In this document: in pieces, positions 30,146 to 40,309 of the stretch
How the letters are laid out: each line of letters begins with the position of its first letter
How positions within the stretch are numbered: the first letter of the stretch is position 1
Source of the DNA: Synechococcus sp. NOUM97013
Lineage (GTDB): Bacteria > Cyanobacteriota > Cyanobacteriia > PCC-6307 > Cyanobiaceae
Direction of reading: 5' to 3'
DNA length: 64,000 nt
NCBI RefSeq assembly: GCF_014279815.1
Contig: NZ_CP047941.1
Coordinates: 1,674,001 to 1,738,000, forward strand
Notes under the pieces: generated by a model
Told to the model about the DNA's origin: nothing
Databases searched by the model: none
The model's input: the letters and a program-made list of their open reading frames with translations, nothing else
Program-made: the position numbers and the translations under genes

Positions 30146-31135
30146 CTAGTCAGCGAAGTCGCTCCCCGGCGAGGACCCATCCAGAAAACGCCCCATTGCT
30201 CGGAATTTCTGGTAGCGCTGATCTTTCAGCTCTTCAGCCGAGAGTGACAGCAGATGGTCGAGATGGCGGTTCAAAGCGACGCGCAGCGTTTCACCGGCCT
30301 CAAGAGGGGCCCAGTTGTTACCACCGGCAGGCTCCTCCAGCACTTCATCCACCACACCGAGGCTGAGCAGATCCTTACCAGTGATGCGGAGTGCAGCCGC
30401 GGCCTCGCTGGCTTTAGCGGCATCCCGCCAGAGAATCGATGCGCAAGCTTCAGGGCTGGCCACGGTGTAGACACTGTGCTCGAACATCAGCAATCGATCC
30501 GCCACGCCGATTCCGAGCGCCCCACCGGAGCCACCTTCACCGATCACCGTGGCGATGATCGGCACACGCAACCGGAACATTTCACGCAGGTTGACGGCAA
30601 TGGCCTCTCCTTGTCCCTGCTCCTCAGCCAGAAGTCCGGCATAGGCACCCGGCGTGTCGATGAAGGCCAGAATTGGTAGGCCAAAGCGATCGGCATGCTC
30701 CATCAGCCGCAGGGCCTTGCGGTAGCCACCAGGGGTGGCCATCCCGAAATTGCGGGCCACGTTTTCCTTCGTGTCGCGTCCCTTTTGATGGCCGATCAAC
30801 AGCACGGAACGGTCTCCCAGACGGCCAATCCCACCGATCAGGGCCTGGTCGTCACTGCCACGGCGATCGCCATGCAACTCGACCCAGTCGTCACAGAACA
30901 TCTGGATGAAATCCAGCGTGCTGGGACGATGCGGGTGGCGCGCCACCTGAATTTTCTGCGCGGGTGTCAGCGACTGGAAGATCTCATCCCGACGCCGTGC
31001 GGCAAGGGTTTCCAGTTGAAGCAGCTGCTGGCTGACATCCACCTCGGAATCCCGTGCCAGCTGACGAATCTGCTCAATCTGCTGTTCGAGCTCAACCAGG
31101 GGCTTCTCGAAATCAAGCAGCGGGCGTCTGGCCAT
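30146..31135 (-). CDS. accA: Acetyl-CoA carboxylase carboxyltransferase alpha subunit
   Basis: Alpha subunit of the carboxyltransferase that makes malonyl-CoA for fatty-acid synthesis. 329 residues, full length. The family's [40 protein letters not shown] and [20 protein letters not shown] are all present. It starts 20 bases after the acyl-ACP reductase stop, linking fatty-acid supply to alkane synthesis. Confidence 0.96.
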   Translation of the reverse strand: MARRPLLDFEKPLVELEQQIEQIRQLARDSEVDVSQQLLQLETLAARRRDEIFQSLTPAQKIQVARHPHRPSTLDFIQMFCDDWVELHGDRRGSDDQALIGGIGRLGDRSVLLIGHQKGRDTKENVARNFGMATPGGYRKALRLMEHADRFGLPILAFIDTPGAYAGLLAEEQGQGEAIAVNLREMFRLRVPIIATVIGEGGSGGALGIGVADRLLMFEHSVYTVASPEACASILWRDAAKASEAAAALRITGKDLLSLGVVDEVLEEPAGGNNWAPLEAGETLRVALNRHLDHLLSLSAEELKDQRYQKFRAMGRFLDGSSPGSDFAD

Positions 31136-31155
31136 AGGAGAACGCGGAACGAAGG

Positions 31156-32196
31156 TCAGGCAGTGACAGCCTGAGGCTGCCCTTGGAGATTGAGGGTGGA
31201 GAAACCGTGGCGGACGGAAGCCTCCCCAATGAAATCCATCTTCTCAAGCGTGATGTTGTTGCGTCCCCAACTGAAGTTGGTGTGGCACTCCTCGAACTCG
31301 AGCAGCATCGCTTCAGCGAAGCAAGCAAACATCTGGCGCTGAGGTTTCTCCATTTCGGCGATTTCCATCATCGTCCAGCCAATGTCAGTGCCGAATTCGA
31401 CGATGCCTCCCTTGAGCACGTGAACACCTTCACTGGCGACCTTGGCGTCCAGATTCTTGGGATAGCCACCGTCGATCATCAGGCAGGGCTTGCGCAGTGA
31501 CGCGGCATCAATCTCAAGAGTGCGCGGCATGCTTGCCACCCAGACGACCACATCGGCTTCAGGGAGCGCTTCATCCAAGGTGAGAATTCGTCCGCCACCG
31601 AGCTCGGCCTGCAAATCCTTGAGCGGCTGCTGCTGGCGTGCAACCAGGAGCAGCTCACCCACACCCGTGCGGTTCGCTAGCCAGCGGCAAACAGCACTAC
31701 CGATGTCACCGGTGGCACCGACCACAGCAACTTTGGCTTCAGCCAAATTGATGCCCAGCAGCGGTGCATTGTTCTCGACCTGACGGCTGATCACCCAGGC
31801 CGTATGGGTGTTGCCGGTGGTGAAACGCTCCCACTCCAGCGTTGTGCTGCGCACATGCTGGTGTTGAAGCAGGTTGAAATTTTCAAAAATGATGGAGGTG
31901 AAGCCGCCCAGAGCTGTGATGTTGATGCCCTTCTTCTGGGCCAGCTCCATGGCATTAAGCACCTTGCGTCTCGCCGTCTTGAAGCGGCTGAGCATTTCTG
32001 GCACGAAACAGGAATCGATGTAGGCGCCAGCAATGGTTTTCCCCGTGGCGCTCGTCACCTCGACATGCTCGACCAGCTGTGGTGGAGCACTGCACCACAC
32101 ATCCAAATCGCCTTCGGCGATGTGATCGAACCCAAGCTCAGAAGCTTTCCGCCTCGCCGCTTCAAAGCTTGTGGAGTGTCCGATCAGACCAAACAT
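31156..32196 (-). CDS. aar: Long-chain acyl-ACP reductase (alkane pathway)
   Basis: Reduces fatty acyl-ACP to the aldehyde used for alkane synthesis. 346 residues from the ATG at 32196 ([14 protein letters not shown]); 44 residues upstream in the same frame have no family match. The NADPH motif is [17 protein letters not shown] (near 158), and the conserved Cys is likely in the [15 protein letters not shown] segment. It follows ADO with 156 bases between. Confidence 0.94.
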   Translation of the reverse strand: MFGLIGHSTSFEAARRKASELGFDHIAEGDLDVWCSAPPQLVEHVEVTSATGKTIAGAYIDSCFVPEMLSRFKTARRKVLNAMELAQKKGINITALGGFTSIIFENFNLLQHQHVRSTTLEWERFTTGNTHTAWVISRQVENNAPLLGINLAEAKVAVVGATGDIGSAVCRWLANRTGVGELLLVARQQQPLKDLQAELGGGRILTLDEALPEADVVVWVASMPRTLEIDAASLRKPCLMIDGGYPKNLDAKVASEGVHVLKGGIVEFGTDIGWTMMEIAEMEKPQRQMFACFAEAMLLEFEECHTNFSWGRNNITLEKMDFIGEASVRHGFSTLNLQGQPQAVTA

Positions 32197-32352
32197 GTAC
32201 CGCCGACGGTCGTACGTGAACGCATGGAACAGAACCTCACCACAAAGGTGGGCTGATCGATCATGGTCCCACGAAGGCACGTGTCCTGCAAAACGTGCCT
32301 GTGAAAAAACCGGACCTGATCGGCGCATCCAAGGCTGGAAACGCCCGGCAAA

Positions 32353-33084
32353 TCAGACCGCTAGAGCGGCTGCAGCCATCCGGGCAATGTCACGGCTGGT
32401 GAAGCCGATTTCGCCAAGGGCTTCCTGATAAGCGATCAGGAAATCTTCGATCAGATCTTCCTTTTCCATGTGGAGAACAGCGGCATCTTCAGCCACCTGC
32501 TCAAGCATGGAGCGAATCAAGGGGAGATTGGCCTTGTTGGCCTCCATCAGCTCGTCCTTGCTGGCCTCGAAGTTGGCTTTGAGCCACTCCTGGCCATAGT
32601 TCAGATGTGTGTATTCGTCCTTAACCACACCCTCTGTGATCTTGCGGGCGAAGGGATCCGCGACAGGGATGTAGATGTGATACGCCGAAATCGCAAACGC
32701 TTCGATCAGCAGGGCCTGAATCAGCAGGCAAGTGACAACCTTGCCTTCCTTGAAAGCGGTCTGAAAGTTGCCGTGCAAAGGACCAAAGAATTCCTTGGCG
32801 AACGGAAGATCGGCTTCAACACCCAAATTTCGACCGCAGGAGGTGAAGCCTTTCATGTGCTTCATCTCCATCCGTGCGAGGCGCTTCAGCTCCTCAGCCT
32901 GGTCAGGAATCAACGTGCCGAGGGAGATGTAATTGTCGTGAGCCTCCTGCTCGCCCTCGATCACGATCGCGTTGATCCGGCTGTAGGCATCTTTGTAGGC
33001 CTCAGTCGTGAAATCGGGCAGCTGCTGAGCTGCTTCATCCCGCTCCTCCAGGACGGCGACGTCAGGGCTGACGGGAGTCGGCAT
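32353..33084 (-). CDS. ado: Aldehyde-deformylating oxygenase (alkane synthase)
   Basis: Ferritin-like di-iron enzyme that converts fatty aldehydes to alkanes plus formate. 243 residues from the ATG at 33084; an upstream TTG would add seven. Iron ligands are visible in [34 protein letters not shown] and [12 protein letters not shown] (Glu and ExxH pairs). With AAR just downstream it forms the usual cyanobacterial hydrocarbon pair. Confidence 0.95.
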   Translation of the reverse strand: MPTPVSPDVAVLEERDEAAQQLPDFTTEAYKDAYSRINAIVIEGEQEAHDNYISLGTLIPDQAEELKRLARMEMKHMKGFTSCGRNLGVEADLPFAKEFFGPLHGNFQTAFKEGKVVTCLLIQALLIEAFAISAYHIYIPVADPFARKITEGVVKDEYTHLNYGQEWLKANFEASKDELMEANKANLPLIRSMLEQVAEDAAVLHMEKEDLIEDFLIAYQEALGEIGFTSRDIARMAAAALAV

Positions 33085-33158
33085 GGATCTTTCCACAACA
33101 GTCAATGGGTCCGACTGTAACCAGTGCCACCGTCAATGGATGTTCCGATTGGTGATCC

Positions 33159-33992
33159 TCAGATACGACGGGGGTCCGCAAGGGGTGGCCAGGATGACTC
33201 CAATAAACGCGTGAACAGGGATTTCCAGTGCCGGATGAGCTGCGTTTGCAGCTGGCGGCCAAGGGCAATGTCGGCATCGCGACTGTCACCCACGACCCCG
33301 GATGCACTGAGATCAGCCGTGAACCACGCCATGGGCGCATGCCCCTCAAGACTCCAGCCCTCTGGGGGCGTTGAGGCGGCAGCAGCGCTCGAATGGTCCC
33401 CGTCTGCCGGTCGTTCACTGGCCACCAGCGAAGGTTCCATCGCGAGCATCAAGCTGGTCTCGGCCAGGCCTGCATGCAGGCCATGCTTCAGTTCATGGTC
33501 GGGCAGCAAATCACTGAGCCCGGAGACACCGCTCCAAATGAAACAGGGCAGCACAGCCATGGATGGAGATTGGGCCGCCAGTTCACGCGCCGCGGCCTGC
33601 AGCAGCCCGATCTGTCCGCCATGGGCGTTGAACAACACCAGTCGCTTCACCCCCTGTTCAGCCAGCTGACCACCCACCTGCTTGATCAGAGCGATCAGCA
33701 GCTCGGCACTCAGGCTGACGGTGCCGGGAAAACCGCGATGTTCCGGGGAAAAACCGATGGCCTGTGGGGGGAGAGACCAGAGCGGCAGGTCCTTCGGGAG
33801 CTCCCCCAAGACGGCATCAAGAATGCGCTCCGCGAACAGCGCATCCGTCGCTAAGGGCAACTGGGGGCCATGTTGTTCCATGGCACCAAAAGGCCAGACC
33901 ACCGTTGAACCTTGGCGTTGAAGGGCCTTGGCCGCCTCAGGCCAGGGCATGAAATGCAGCCGTTTGGCTGTTTGAACTTCACCGGACTGCAT
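33159..33992 (-). CDS. Creatininase family amidohydrolase
   Basis: 277 residues of the creatininase/MftE/FapB-like fold. Metal-site motifs FGAMEQHGPQLPLATDALFA (ExH...D) near 35-54 and VLFNAHGGQIG (HGG) are intact, as is the Glu in LAETSLML. Family members hydrolyse creatinine, formamides or peptide precursors, so the substrate cannot be named. It precedes ADO by 74 bases on the same strand. Confidence 0.85.
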   Translation of the reverse strand: MQSGEVQTAKRLHFMPWPEAAKALQRQGSTVVWPFGAMEQHGPQLPLATDALFAERILDAVLGELPKDLPLWSLPPQAIGFSPEHRGFPGTVSLSAELLIALIKQVGGQLAEQGVKRLVLFNAHGGQIGLLQAAARELAAQSPSMAVLPCFIWSGVSGLSDLLPDHELKHGLHAGLAETSLMLAMEPSLVASERPADGDHSSAAAASTPPEGWSLEGHAPMAWFTADLSASGVVGDSRDADIALGRQLQTQLIRHWKSLFTRLLESSWPPLADPRRI

Positions 33993-34043
33993 CCTGAATC
34001 AACCTCCTGCTGTCAGACTGTCCTGCCAAGGACGATGGGTCCC

Positions 34044-35351
34044 ATGGCCGGAACAGAACGTCAGATTTCCCGCCCGGATGGTGGCAAAGGTGCCACGTCT
34101 TCGGCGCAACCCCCCCGCAAACCGCTGCAGGTGATGCACATCAGCAAGCGCGAGGAACAGGAGCGCTTGCGCAAGGAGGCTGAACAGGCCAGGGCGGCTG
34201 CTGATGCTGCCGCTGCGCGAGCCGAAGAGCTGGAACAAGCTGCTCTGGCCGCAGAGGGTGGCAAGGCTGTGGCTCCCAAGGCACCATCCGCCCCCAGGGC
34301 ACCCCAATCCCCAGCAGACCCAGCCGCAGGAGCACCCTTCAGGGACCCGGATGACGACGACCTGGCAGGCATGACCATGGCGGACCTGCTGGGTCCTGCC
34401 GACTCCAACCGTCAATCAAAACCGTCCAATGCTGCATCGGCCGCTGTCAGCCGCAGTGTGGACGACTTCGATTTCGACGAAGATGCATTTCTGGCGGCCT
34501 TGGACGCTAATGAGCCGGTGGGGACCACCGGAGAGGTGGTGACCGGCACCGTGATTGGGATGGAAAGCGACGGTGTGTATGTCGACATCGGCGGCAAGGC
34601 ACCGGGCTTCATGCCCAAGAACGAGTGTGGCCTCGGCGTGATCACCAACCTGAAAGAACGGTTTCCGAAGGGGCTGGAAATCGAGGTTCTGGTGACACGC
34701 GAACAGAACGCAGACGGCATGGTCACCATCAGCTGTCGTGCCCTGGCATTGCGCAAGAGCTGGGACAAGGTGCGCGAATTGGAGAAAGAAGGCAAGGTGG
34801 TGCAGGTGAAGGTGACCGGTTTCAACCGCGGCGGTGTCACCTGCGATCTCGAGGGTTTGCGCGGCTTTATCCCCCGCTCTCAGTTGCAAGAGGGCGAGAA
34901 CCATGAATCACTGGTGGGCAAAACCCTTGGGGTGGCCTTCCTTGAGGTCAACCCTGAAACGCGCAAATTGGTTCTCTCCGAGAAGCGCGCAGCCACGGCT
35001 GCCCGTTTCTCCGAACTGGAAGTCGGTCAGCTGGTGGAAGGCCACGTCGCTGCCATCAAGCCCTATGGGTTGTTCATTGACCTCGGTGGCATCAGTGGAC
35101 TGCTGCACCAATCGGTGATCACCGGAGGCAGCCTGCGGTCCTTGCGTGAAGTGTTTGACCACGGCGATGCCGTGAAGGCCCTGATCACCGAACTCGATCC
35201 AGGCCGGGGTCGGATCGCACTCAACACGGCTCTTCTGGAGAATCAACCCGGTGAGCTGCTTGTTGAGAAAGACACAGTGATGGCCGAAGCGGCCGATCGT
35301 GCCAACAGAGCCCGTAACGTCCTCAGGCAGCAGGAACAGTCAGCTGGATGA
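34044..35351 (+). CDS. Ribosomal protein S1-like RNA-binding protein (S1b/Nbp1 type)
   Basis: About 435 residues. Residues 1-55 are a polar leader, 35-85 an Ala/Glu/Arg coiled coil, and about 85-150 an acidic and Pro-rich linker. Three S1 OB-fold domains then follow: about 160-230 (TGTVIGMESDGVYVDIGGKA), 245-315 (GKVVQVKVTGFNRGGVTCDL) and 330-400 (GHVAAIKPYGLFIDLGGISG). Three domains, not six, fit cyanobacterial S1-type proteins that bind mRNA leaders. ATGs at 34035 and 34044 compete; an AAGGA lies 11 bases before the latter. Confidence 0.85.
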   Translation: MAGTERQISRPDGGKGATSSAQPPRKPLQVMHISKREEQERLRKEAEQARAAADAAAARAEELEQAALAAEGGKAVAPKAPSAPRAPQSPADPAAGAPFRDPDDDDLAGMTMADLLGPADSNRQSKPSNAASAAVSRSVDDFDFDEDAFLAALDANEPVGTTGEVVTGTVIGMESDGVYVDIGGKAPGFMPKNECGLGVITNLKERFPKGLEIEVLVTREQNADGMVTISCRALALRKSWDKVRELEKEGKVVQVKVTGFNRGGVTCDLEGLRGFIPRSQLQEGENHESLVGKTLGVAFLEVNPETRKLVLSEKRAATAARFSELEVGQLVEGHVAAIKPYGLFIDLGGISGLLHQSVITGGSLRSLREVFDHGDAVKALITELDPGRGRIALNTALLENQPGELLVEKDTVMAEAADRANRARNVLRQQEQSAG

Positions 35352-36262
35352 TCACAGCTCCGCAGTCCGCCGGTGATACCGGTGCCAAATCCGGGTCCGC
35401 ACGCGAAGCGGACTGGGAACTGGATTTTTATTCCAGGCCGATCCTGGAAGCCGACGGCAAGAAGCGCTGGGAGCTGTTGATCATCAGCACCCCCGACATC
35501 AGCCACAGAGAATGCTTCCGATTCGCCAAGCGTTGTCCTGCCAATGAGGTGAATTCCACCTGGCTGGCAGCTGCCCTGCGTGAAGCGATTGCTCAGGCTG
35601 AAAACGAGGGCTGGAAAGCACCCCGACGTCTGCGGGCCTGGCGCAGTGCCATGCGAACGATGGTGCAGCGAGCAGCCACTGAACTGAAGCTGGAGATGGT
35701 GTCCAGCCGACGAACCTATGCCTTGTTGGACTGGCTTGAAGAGCGGGAAAAAACGGTGTACCCGCAAGAGGAGGGCTTTATGGCCGGACCACTGGCACCG
35801 CCTCCATCCCCGGTCGTAACACCTCCGCTTCCCCTACCTGAAGCGGTGCGGGGTGATGCCTGGAGCTGGGCTGGCCTTCCCTTGGGAAGCCTGAAAGACG
35901 CCGGTGAGTGGCCGATGGGCTTCAACGGACTGCTGCCGGTGCCTTCGGCTCTTGATCTGAACCAGCAAGTTCCCGGATTACGGCTGTTCAGTCGCACCCG
36001 GGCCCTGGCCCTGGCGGGATGGCTTGGCGGTCTTGAGCCTGTGCGACTGCGCGTCACTGCTAATCAGCTGATCCTCGACGCCGGTCAGGATGATTCCTGG
36101 CTGGTGAGTGATCTAGCTCCGCAGGAAGCCGGACAGATCGATGAAGCCCTGAAGCAGTCCTGCAAGGACGTGCAGGGACTGCAGTTCATCGCCATCCAGA
36201 GCGCACCAGACAGCGAAAGGTTCGAGGGCTTCTGGATGTTGCGGGATCAACCTGAGCCATGA
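35348..36262 (+). CDS. Tab2/Atab2-like RNA-binding protein
   Basis: 304 residues with the family signature ELDFYSRPILEADGKKRWEL at about 25-44 and later MGFNGLLPVPSALDLN, then SRTRALALAGWLGG. In algae and plants Tab2 binds psaB leaders and helps PsaA/PsaB translation; cyanobacterial homologues probably do likewise for photosystem I. It overlaps the S1-like gene by 4 bases (ATGA), and pairing with an RNA-binding protein supports a translational role. Confidence 0.9.
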   Translation: MITAPQSAGDTGAKSGSAREADWELDFYSRPILEADGKKRWELLIISTPDISHRECFRFAKRCPANEVNSTWLAAALREAIAQAENEGWKAPRRLRAWRSAMRTMVQRAATELKLEMVSSRRTYALLDWLEEREKTVYPQEEGFMAGPLAPPPSPVVTPPLPLPEAVRGDAWSWAGLPLGSLKDAGEWPMGFNGLLPVPSALDLNQQVPGLRLFSRTRALALAGWLGGLEPVRLRVTANQLILDAGQDDSWLVSDLAPQEAGQIDEALKQSCKDVQGLQFIAIQSAPDSERFEGFWMLRDQPEP

Positions 36263-37101
36263 GCCCCCTGCACGGGGCGCATGCTGACTTGGGCGACGAT
36301 CCATTCGATCGACCTGACAGCCGGTTCAACACCCTCCAGGGGTGGAGCTGGATCGGTTGTTATGGCGGCTATTACCTGCAGGCCAATCACTTGCAGGAAG
36401 CTGGTTTTGAACATGGATTCTTCACCCGGCGCTGGCATGGTCGCGGTCCTGACGAACTGGCCGGGTATCTCTCTGCCGGAGTGAGTGTGCATCGCCCCCA
36501 GCAGGTGCACGGATCTGTTGTGCTGGAGGCTTCAGCAACAACCGGTGCGCCCTGGCCGGAGGCCGATGGTGTGGTGAGTGATCGCGGCGGCCAGAGCCTC
36601 TGGGTGTGCGGAGCCGACTGCACCCCGGTGCTTCTGGCGGATCCAGTCAGCGGTCATGCCGCGGCCTGCCATGCCGGCTGGCGCGGAGTCGCCCGTCGCA
36701 TCCTGAATGAAGCGATCCTGAAGCTGGAACAACGAGGTGCACGCCGCGAGTCGCTCTTGGTGGCCCTGGGTCCTGCCATCAATGGGCAGCACTACCAGGT
36801 GGACGAAAACGTGGCGCTTGAAGTCGGCGCCTCACTGGACGGAACCCCCCGCACAATCGCTGACCTGGAAACCATGGAGGTCGTCAGTCCCGATCCAAAG
36901 GATGGCCACTGCCGCCTCGACATCCGAGCAGCCGCCAGGCTGCAGCTGCAGCATGCCGGCTTGGAGGACAGCAAGATCGCCACGTGTCCGTTATGCACGC
37001 TGAGTGAACCAAACCTGTTTCATTCCTGGCGCAGGGATCAGGTGAAAGCCGTGCAATGGAGCGGCATCGTTGGCCAGGCCGCGGAGTCAACGCTCAGCTG
37101 A
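36259..37101 (+). CDS. PgeF/YfiH-family laccase-domain protein (peptidoglycan editing factor type)
   Basis: 280 residues of the DUF152/multicopper polyphenol oxidoreductase family. Motifs: HRPQQVHGSVV, WVCGADCTPVLLADPVSGHA, CHAGWRGVARRILNEAI and TCPLCTLSEPNLFHSWRRDQ. The HGS, CADC and CHAGW elements carry the metal and catalytic His/Cys residues. Known members hydrolyse unusual muropeptides or purine nucleosides. It overlaps the Tab2 gene by four bases and the convergent FAD gene by 15. Confidence 0.88.
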   Translation: MSPLHGAHADLGDDPFDRPDSRFNTLQGWSWIGCYGGYYLQANHLQEAGFEHGFFTRRWHGRGPDELAGYLSAGVSVHRPQQVHGSVVLEASATTGAPWPEADGVVSDRGGQSLWVCGADCTPVLLADPVSGHAAACHAGWRGVARRILNEAILKLEQRGARRESLLVALGPAINGQHYQVDENVALEVGASLDGTPRTIADLETMEVVSPDPKDGHCRLDIRAAARLQLQHAGLEDSKIATCPLCTLSEPNLFHSWRRDQVKAVQWSGIVGQAAESTLS

Positions 37102-38769
37102 TGCAGCGGCCTTCGTTGCGAGAAGACGCAAGGCCACTGCTTCGGCTGCCCGAATGCCATCAATCGCAGCAGACAGAATTCCACCGGCGAAGCCAGCACC
37201 TTCACCGGCAGGGGTGAGTCCAGACACATTGAGCGACTCCAACTGCGCATCCCTCGGGATGCGCAGCGGCGAAGAGGTTCGCGTTTCAACTCCCGTCAAC
37301 ACAGCATCGGGATGGGCATAACCCGACATCTTGTTATCGAAGGCAGGCAGTGCCTCGCGCAGGGCCTCCACCATCGCTTCGGGGAGCAGATCAGCCAGAT
37401 CAGACGGCGTCACCCCGGGCTGGTACGAAGGTTCGACGGAGCCAAGCCGTGTCGAAGGACGAGCGGCCACGAAGTCTTCGAGCCGCTGCACCGGTGCGCT
37501 GTAATCCTCGCCCCCAAGCCTGAACGCGTTGGATTCCAGTTCCCGTTGAAAGGCCAGACCGGCCAGCGGATCTCCTGACCACCGTTCATGGGGAATCAGA
37601 TCGGCATCCAATACAGGCATCACCAACCCGCTGTTGGCATTGCGCTCATTGCGGGAATGCTGGCTCATGCCATTGGTGACCACACGGCCCGGTTCCGAGG
37701 TGGCACCGACCACGAAGCCACCGGGGCACATGCAGAAGCTGTAGACGCAACGGCCATTGCTGGCGTGATGCACCAGTTTGTATTCGGCAGCGCCCAGAAG
37801 AGGATGACCTGCACAATCGCCCCAACGGGCCCGATCAATCAACGACTGCGGATGCTCGATGCGCACGCCGATGGCAAACGGCTTCCGTTCAAGCGCCACC
37901 CCCGTCTCCTCAAGCATGGCGAACGTATCGCGAGCCGAATGACCAGGGGCGAGCACCACCTGGGCGCAGGCAAGCTCACTGCCATCGGCCATCTGCAGAG
38001 CCCGAATTCGCCAGGGCTTGCCAAGATCAGAGGTCGAAGGCTCCAGGAGCAGACGATCCACACGCGCTCCGAAGCGCACCTCCCCCCCTAGGGCTTCGAT
38101 CTTGGCCCGCAGGCCCCGCACGACCGTTGCCAGCTTGAACGTGCCGATGTGAGGCCGATGCAGGGTGAGGATTTCGCGATTGGCACCGCACTCCACCAGT
38201 TCCTCGAGCACCTTCCGTCCGTAATGGACCGGGTCACTGACCTGGCTGTACAGCTTGCCGTCGGAGAAGGTGCCGGCACCCCCTTCGCCGAACTGAGCAT
38301 TGGATTCCGGCTGGAAGTCTGAGGTCCGCCTCCAGAAGCCGAACGTGTCGAGGCTGCGCTGTTTGACGGGTTGTCCCCGTTCCAGCAGCAGCGGTCGAAA
38401 ACCCATCTGGGCGAGCAACAGCGCTGCGAAATAACCGCAGGGACCGGCACCGATCACCACAGGACGCGCTGGATCTTCACCGTCCTGGAGCGATGAAGCG
38501 CGGGCCACAAAGCGATAGCGCTCATCCGGCGCCAGGCGGATGCGACGGTCTGAAGCACGGCGGCGCAACAGTGCCTTCTCGCCGCGCACGTTCACATCCA
38601 CGCTGTAGATCAAACGGATGCGATCGCGGCGACGGGCATCAATGCTCCGTTTCACCAGATGTTGTGAAATCAGCCGCTCACGGGGAACGCGCAGACAGCG
38701 GAGTACTGCCTGCTCCAGATCTTCATCCGTGTGATCAAGATCAAGCCGTAGCTCGCTGATGCGCAGCAC
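37087..38769 (-). CDS. FAD-dependent dehydrogenase (COG2509 type)
   Basis: 560 residues. An N-terminal domain of about 90 residues precedes the FAD Rossmann fold with VVIGAGPCGYFAALLLAQMG near 104-123. The family signatures ESNAQFGEGGAGTFSDGKLY and VVLAPGHSARDTFAMLEE follow, with C-terminal YGLTPAGEGAGFAGG-like glycine-rich FAD contact (GLTPAGEGAGFAGGILSA). Its substrate is unknown. GTG start at 38769. Confidence 0.85.
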   Translation of the reverse strand: MLRISELRLDLDHTDEDLEQAVLRCLRVPRERLISQHLVKRSIDARRRDRIRLIYSVDVNVRGEKALLRRRASDRRIRLAPDERYRFVARASSLQDGEDPARPVVIGAGPCGYFAALLLAQMGFRPLLLERGQPVKQRSLDTFGFWRRTSDFQPESNAQFGEGGAGTFSDGKLYSQVSDPVHYGRKVLEELVECGANREILTLHRPHIGTFKLATVVRGLRAKIEALGGEVRFGARVDRLLLEPSTSDLGKPWRIRALQMADGSELACAQVVLAPGHSARDTFAMLEETGVALERKPFAIGVRIEHPQSLIDRARWGDCAGHPLLGAAEYKLVHHASNGRCVYSFCMCPGGFVVGATSEPGRVVTNGMSQHSRNERNANSGLVMPVLDADLIPHERWSGDPLAGLAFQRELESNAFRLGGEDYSAPVQRLEDFVAARPSTRLGSVEPSYQPGVTPSDLADLLPEAMVEALREALPAFDNKMSGYAHPDAVLTGVETRTSSPLRIPRDAQLESLNVSGLTPAGEGAGFAGGILSAAIDGIRAAEAVALRLLATKAAASAER

Positions 38770-38801
38770 GCGCTATCTCCCATCGGACCCCTCAGAAAAC
38801 C

Positions 38802-40058
38802 TTACCGGCCGGACATCAGCCGGGTGGAAGCCTCACCGGAAGGCGCTTGTCCAGGGCGCTGACTGAGATCACTGGCGGCACCCATCAGCCGCACCGAGTC
38901 ACCACTGAGGCGAGCCGCAACCGCATCACAAAGGGACGCCGGCTCCTGATCAGGGTCAAGCCAAGCCAAGGGATGTCGGGTGCCCTCCACTGACACAGGT
39001 GATGGGGCCAACGACGCAAGGGTGAGCATGCGAGCGGTGTCATAACCGGAGGCCGCCAGCAGGTCAGGGGTCTGACCGCGTTCGGCCAGGAAACGCTCCT
39101 GAAATCCAGACCAGGCTGGACCATGGGCCGGCTGCTCCAAGACGAGCTGTTTCCAGGAACGCATCGGCAGATCCTGGACACGATGTGACGGCAGCATCCA
39201 GACCCAGGCGCGGGCCGTGGGTGTGACGCCCAGGGCGCCCTTCGCCTGCGCATCCGCCAGCTGCAGCGCCAGGGGACTTTCAGGAGAAGTCGCCAACACA
39301 AGGGCATCCGGACCTTTCCAGGTCAGATCCTGAAACAAACGCTCCAGAGCCACAGGATTCTCCGGATCCACCGTTTGCACCAGGGGGTCCTCAAAGGACT
39401 CCACCCGGCCTCCCAGCCGCTGGTACATCTCCACAAAATCCTCTGCCTGATCGGCACTGCGATCGGAGGGATCTGCCACCACCATCACCCGTTTCCATCC
39501 CTGAGCAAGGGCATCGGAAGCCAGCTGCTCGAGGTCGTCCTGAAGAGGGCTCAGCACGGGATGGAGGCGGCCCTCAGGATCCAGTTCGACCAGGCTGGCC
39601 AGCGACTCACCGCGTTGATAAGGGAGCACCACACCCAGCTTCTGGTCCTGTGCCAGGGAGGAGAACCCACGCAGGTCGGCAGCAAACGGGGCCACCAGCA
39701 GTGCTGTCTCCGGCCCGGTCGACAACGGAACTCCTTGATCGCTCTTGAAGGTCTGCCAATCAACGGCCACCGGATCCACACCGCAGTCCCTTGCCTCCTC
39801 TTGGCCGAGCTGGAAGCCACTCAGAAACGACGCCTTCGCTCCTGACAGCCCATCCGGCAACAACCCGACCACAGCCGATGGTGATGTGGAACTGGCAGCC
39901 AGCGCCTGACAACCGATCATCGTCGCCGCAATCACTGCGGCAGAACGCAACACCTGAGTGGGAAGACGGCGGATGAACCCAGCTGGATCAGCTCCAACCG
40001 CGGAATCTGATTCTTCGTTGCTGCTGACCCTGGATTCAGCCTCAGGGTTGGGGTCCAT
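38802..40058 (-). CDS. Periplasmic binding-like protein with N-terminal anchor (PBP-activator type)
   Basis: 418 residues. A polar cytosolic stretch (1-30) is followed by a hydrophobic segment (about 37-56, VLRSAAVIAATMIGCQALAA), which may be a signal anchor or a lipoprotein site at the Cys. The rest is a type-I periplasmic binding fold with two alternating domains (LLVAPFAADLRGFSSLAQDQ; GWKRVMVVADPSDRSADQAE; PDALVLATSPESPLALQLAD). It most resembles LppC/LpoA-like or amino-acid-binding proteins. No ABC permease lies next to it. Confidence 0.7.
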   Translation of the reverse strand: MDPNPEAESRVSSNEESDSAVGADPAGFIRRLPTQVLRSAAVIAATMIGCQALAASSTSPSAVVGLLPDGLSGAKASFLSGFQLGQEEARDCGVDPVAVDWQTFKSDQGVPLSTGPETALLVAPFAADLRGFSSLAQDQKLGVVLPYQRGESLASLVELDPEGRLHPVLSPLQDDLEQLASDALAQGWKRVMVVADPSDRSADQAEDFVEMYQRLGGRVESFEDPLVQTVDPENPVALERLFQDLTWKGPDALVLATSPESPLALQLADAQAKGALGVTPTARAWVWMLPSHRVQDLPMRSWKQLVLEQPAHGPAWSGFQERFLAERGQTPDLLAASGYDTARMLTLASLAPSPVSVEGTRHPLAWLDPDQEPASLCDAVAARLSGDSVRLMGAASDLSQRPGQAPSGEASTRLMSGR

Positions 40059-40083
40059 GGCGTCGGAACCTGATTCTCGAAAG

Positions 40084-40308
40084 CTAAGGAGACTGATCGG
40101 GTTCGTCTGTGTTTGTCACAGAATCGGTGGAGCCACCTTGAAACACCAAGGCCAGCAGACCAGCAGACAGCAGCAGGCCACCGATCGTGAGGGCCAATGA
40201 ACGGTTGTCCGATGCGGCATCAGCCCAGAAGGCTGTGCTCAAAAACGCTGATCCCAGAAGCACGCACGGGACCATGACAACCCCGGATGCAATGCGATTG
40301 CGCGCCAT
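40084..40308 (-). CDS. Small membrane protein, two spans
   Basis: 74 residues: two hydrophobic segments (about 9-27 and 39-56) and a polar acidic tail (GSTDSVTNTDEPDQSP). I do not recognise a family. It starts one base after the stop of the SNase-like gene, within a minus-strand run with ilvB. Confidence 0.65.
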   Translation of the reverse strand: MARNRIASGVVMVPCVLLGSAFLSTAFWADAASDNRSLALTIGGLLLSAGLLALVFQGGSTDSVTNTDEPDQSP

Positions 40309-40309
40309 C

